Notes under the pieces: model-generated
What the model saw: only the letters and a program-made list of their open reading frames with translations
What the model was told of the DNA's origin: nothing
The model's database searches: none
Part shown: positions 6,579-8,449 of the stretch, piece after piece
How the letters are laid out: every line of letters starts with the position of its first letter
Numbering within the stretch: position 1 is the stretch's first letter
Source: Erysipelotrichaceae bacterium
GTDB taxonomy: Bacteria > Bacillota_I > Bacilli_A > Erysipelotrichales > Erysipelotrichaceae
Length of the DNA stretch: 8,449 bases
Direction: 5' to 3'
Assembly (NCBI GenBank): GCA_017614055.1
Contig: JAGACP010000172.1
Span: 1 to 8,449 of the forward strand
Made by a program: the position numbers and the translations under genes

Positions 6579-7352
6579 ATGTACGGAGCGATAATAGGCG
6601 ACATAGTCGGTTCCAGGTTCGAATGGGACAACATAAAGTCCAAGGAATTCGAATTCTTCGACAGAGACTGTTTCTTCACCGATGATTCTGTGATGACGAT
6701 AGCGGTAGCCAAGGCTCTTCATGAATCGAAGAAGAACGGCTATGAGGATCTGGATGAGCAGCTTGACCGCTGGATGCATGAGATAGGGAAGAGATATCCC
6801 CACTGCGGATACGGAGGACGTTTCTACAGCTGGATGATGAAAGACGAGCATGAACCGTACAATTCTTTCGGCAACGGTTCGGCCATGAGGGTATCCGAAT
6901 GCGGAACGATCGCAGAATCTCTTGAAGAAGCGCTGCAGCTGGCCGAAAGAAGCGCAGCAGTAACGCACGATCATCCGGAGGGAATAAAAGGAGCGCAGGC
7001 GACAGCCGCATGCATCTTCCTTGCGAAAGAAGGGAAAGACATGGATGAGATCAGAAAGTATGCGGAAGACAATTTCTACAGACTTGATTTCACCATTGAC
7101 GAGATAAGACCGACGTATTCTTTCAACGAGACATGCCAGGGTACAGTACCTCAGGCCATAGAGTGTTTCCTGGAATCGGGATCATATGCAGATGCGATCA
7201 GGAACGCGATATCCATAGGCGGAGATTCCGATACGCTGGCGGCGATAACCGGAGGCATGGCCGAGGCTTACTACGGTCTTGAGGATGAGATGATCGAAAC
7301 GGCAAACATGTATCTTGATGATTATCTGAAAAGCGTCATCAGGAGTCTTTGA
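6579..7352 (+). CDS. ADP-ribosylglycohydrolase family protein (DraG/ARH-like)
   Basis: 257-residue protein of the ADP-ribosylglycohydrolase family, which removes ADP-ribose from proteins or small molecules using two divalent metal ions. Family landmarks are GAIIGDIVGSRFEW (3-16), the metal-binding FTDDS (33-37), GNGSAMRV (98-105), THDHPEG (129-135) and the C-terminal metal site GGDSDT (214-219). All expected acidic metal ligands appear intact, so the protein is likely active. The ATG at 6579 is chosen over an upstream in-frame start near 6537 because it begins exactly at the family's N-terminus and has a GGAGA ribosome site (6567-6571) at 7-bp spacing; it lies 2 bp after the sepF stop. No ADP-ribosyltransferase is in the window. 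The target could be ADP-ribosyl-arginine, another linkage or a free metabolite, and cannot be decided from sequence. Confidence 0.92.
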   Translation: MYGAIIGDIVGSRFEWDNIKSKEFEFFDRDCFFTDDSVMTIAVAKALHESKKNGYEDLDEQLDRWMHEIGKRYPHCGYGGRFYSWMMKDEHEPYNSFGNGSAMRVSECGTIAESLEEALQLAERSAAVTHDHPEGIKGAQATAACIFLAKEGKDMDEIRKYAEDNFYRLDFTIDEIRPTYSFNETCQGTVPQAIECFLESGSYADAIRNAISIGGDSDTLAAITGGMAEAYYGLEDEMIETANMYLDDYLKSVIRSL

Positions 7353-7364
7353 TATAAAAGCAGC

Positions 7365-7371
7365 AAAGGAG
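7365..7371 (+). promoter_or_regulatory. Strong ribosome binding site of the M48 gene
   Basis: AAAGGAG is 7 bp ahead of the ATG at 7379. It is the clearest Shine-Dalgarno match in the plus-strand block. The 26-bp gap before the gene contains no hairpin, so co-transcription with the upstream genes is expected. Confidence 0.85.
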
Positions 7372-7378
7372 TATCTGA

Positions 7379-8449
7379 ATGGCTATAAACAAGAACATTT
7401 TCCTGCATGAATCGGACAAGGCCGCGCTCGATGCGCTGCAGTCCATTCCGGGCTTCACCCGTCTGATGAAGTCCTATATGAAGTCGTGGAACGAAAGGAT
7501 CTTCTACATCCAGAACATGTCCAGTTTCGTCCACATCAACGACAAGCAGCTGAAGAAGTATCATGACATGCTTCCGCCGATCTGCCAGAAGCTGGGGATC
7601 GACGTTCCGGAACTATTCCTTCAGCTGAATCCTTATCCCAATTCATATACCAGCGGCGACAGCAGGCCTTTCATCGTGATGACCTCGGGTCTTATCGAAA
7701 CTCTTCCGGAGAGGCTCATCCCGACCGTTCTGGCGCATGAATGCGGGCATATCGCATGTCACCATGTCCTGTACAGGACGATGGGCCAGATGATCCTCAA
7801 CGGCGCGATCTTCACACTTCTGGGACAGGGAGTGAGCGCACTGATAACCTATCCGATAAGAGCGGCATTCTATTACTGGATGAGATGCAGCGAGTTCTCT
7901 GCCGACAGGGCAGCGATACTGTGCGACGGCGATGCCGGAAACATGATGGAAGTCTGCGCACGTCTGGCAGGCTTCGGAAAAGGCATCGGGGAAGATATCA
8001 ATATGGAAGCGTTCATGGAACAGGCCGAGGCCTATGACCAGCTCATCAAGAGCAATGCCATGAACAAGACCTTGGAGTTCATGAACTTCGGATACAGCAC
8101 CCATCCGCTCAATGCCATCAGGGCATTCGAGGCGGACAAGTGGACGAAGTCCGACGCCTTCATCAAGTCGAAGCATTATTTCGATGCCTATCAGACCGCC
8201 GACAAGCCGAAGGAATTCCCGTTGGGATTCAACGAGAAACATTTCACGGGAAGGGACTATCAGGAAGTCGAGAAGGAACTGGAGGATCTCGGTTTCAACG
8301 TCGATCTTGTAAGACAGCCGGAGAAGAACATCCTTCTCAAGGAAAACGGCGTCATCGGAGTATCCATCAACGGTTCAAACAAGTATAAAGACGGAGACTG
8401 GGTATCGGTCGATTCAAGAGTGGAAGTAAGATACTACAAGCCTCTGAGC
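7379..8449 (+). CDS. M48 family zinc metallopeptidase with C-terminal PASTA-like domain, open at window end
   Basis: The frame is open from the ATG at 7379 to the last base (357 residues so far, no stop). The zinc motif HECGH is at 120-124 and the third-ligand block SEFSADRAAI at 171-180 (Glu172, Asp176), followed by a conserved THP (241-243). This is the M48 (HtpX/Ste24-like) arrangement. A hydrophobic stretch at about 131-168 may be one or two membrane segments or a buried helix pair; there is no N-terminal signal peptide. From about 288 a different module begins, GRDYQEVEKELEDLGFNV, ending in GVSINGSNKYKDGDWVSVDSRVEVRYY. This is PASTA-like in pattern and resembles C-terminal modules in assorted Bacillota membrane proteins; that match is from memory. 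The protein may continue with more repeats. A quality-control role is the family default; no substrate is indicated. Confidence 0.88.
   Translation, partial: MAINKNIFLHESDKAALDALQSIPGFTRLMKSYMKSWNERIFYIQNMSSFVHINDKQLKKYHDMLPPICQKLGIDVPELFLQLNPYPNSYTSGDSRPFIVMTSGLIETLPERLIPTVLAHECGHIACHHVLYRTMGQMILNGAIFTLLGQGVSALITYPIRAAFYYWMRCSEFSADRAAILCDGDAGNMMEVCARLAGFGKGIGEDINMEAFMEQAEAYDQLIKSNAMNKTLEFMNFGYSTHPLNAIRAFEADKWTKSDAFIKSKHYFDAYQTADKPKEFPLGFNEKHFTGRDYQEVEKELEDLGFNVDLVRQPEKNILLKENGVIGVSINGSNKYKDGDWVSVDSRVEVRYYKPLS

Noticed and set aside
7643..8242. 199-codon open frame on the minus strand opposite the M48 gene
   Set aside because: No family resemblance, and the opposite strand has a full zinc protease with HECGH; it is a shadow frame of a codon-biased gene.

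Overview
The window (about half G+C by eye, standard genetic code) reads like a chromosomal segment of an anaerobic or fermentative Bacillota, in the broad clostridial/erysipelotrichial sense. The pointers are the FolD variant beside a separate FchA-type cyclohydrolase, an ECF vitamin transporter S component, SepF, and an M48 protease ending in a PASTA-like domain. This placement is inference from protein resemblance; I could not run a search.

The layout is two divergent blocks meeting at a 43-bp inverted repeat (5193-5235). To its left everything is on the minus strand. Reading leftward there is first a two-gene unit, a degenerate Fic-fold protein and a FolT-like ECF S component, closed by a hairpin terminator (4042-4071). 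Then comes a tightly packed one-carbon operon, fhs - fchA - folD - ald. Its first three genes lie in the order of the reactions: formate to 10-formyl-THF, to 5,10-methenyl-THF, to 5,10-methylene-THF. The last gene, alanine dehydrogenase, is cut by the window edge. The genes are spaced by 0 bp, an 8-bp overlap and 14 bp, so translational coupling is likely.

To the right everything is on the plus strand: a sugar-transfer-type ATP-grasp protein, a short SepF cell-division protein, an ADP-ribosylglycohydrolase-family protein, and an M48 zinc metallopeptidase running off the right edge. Gaps of 4, 2 and 26 bp suggest one transcript.

Three points deserve attention. (1) FolD lacks the Lys and Gln of the usual cyclohydrolase site, so the neighbouring FchA probably does that step. 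(2) The divergent start region is almost perfectly symmetric: it holds a TATAAT on each strand, each placed so that transcription would begin at or next to the A of an ATG, and neither gene has a Shine-Dalgarno sequence. This predicts paired leaderless transcripts. (3) The Fic-like protein has lost its catalytic His. No CRISPR array, tRNA, rRNA, insertion sequence or recognisable riboswitch was seen. The longest non-coding stretch is 97 bp (4005-4101).
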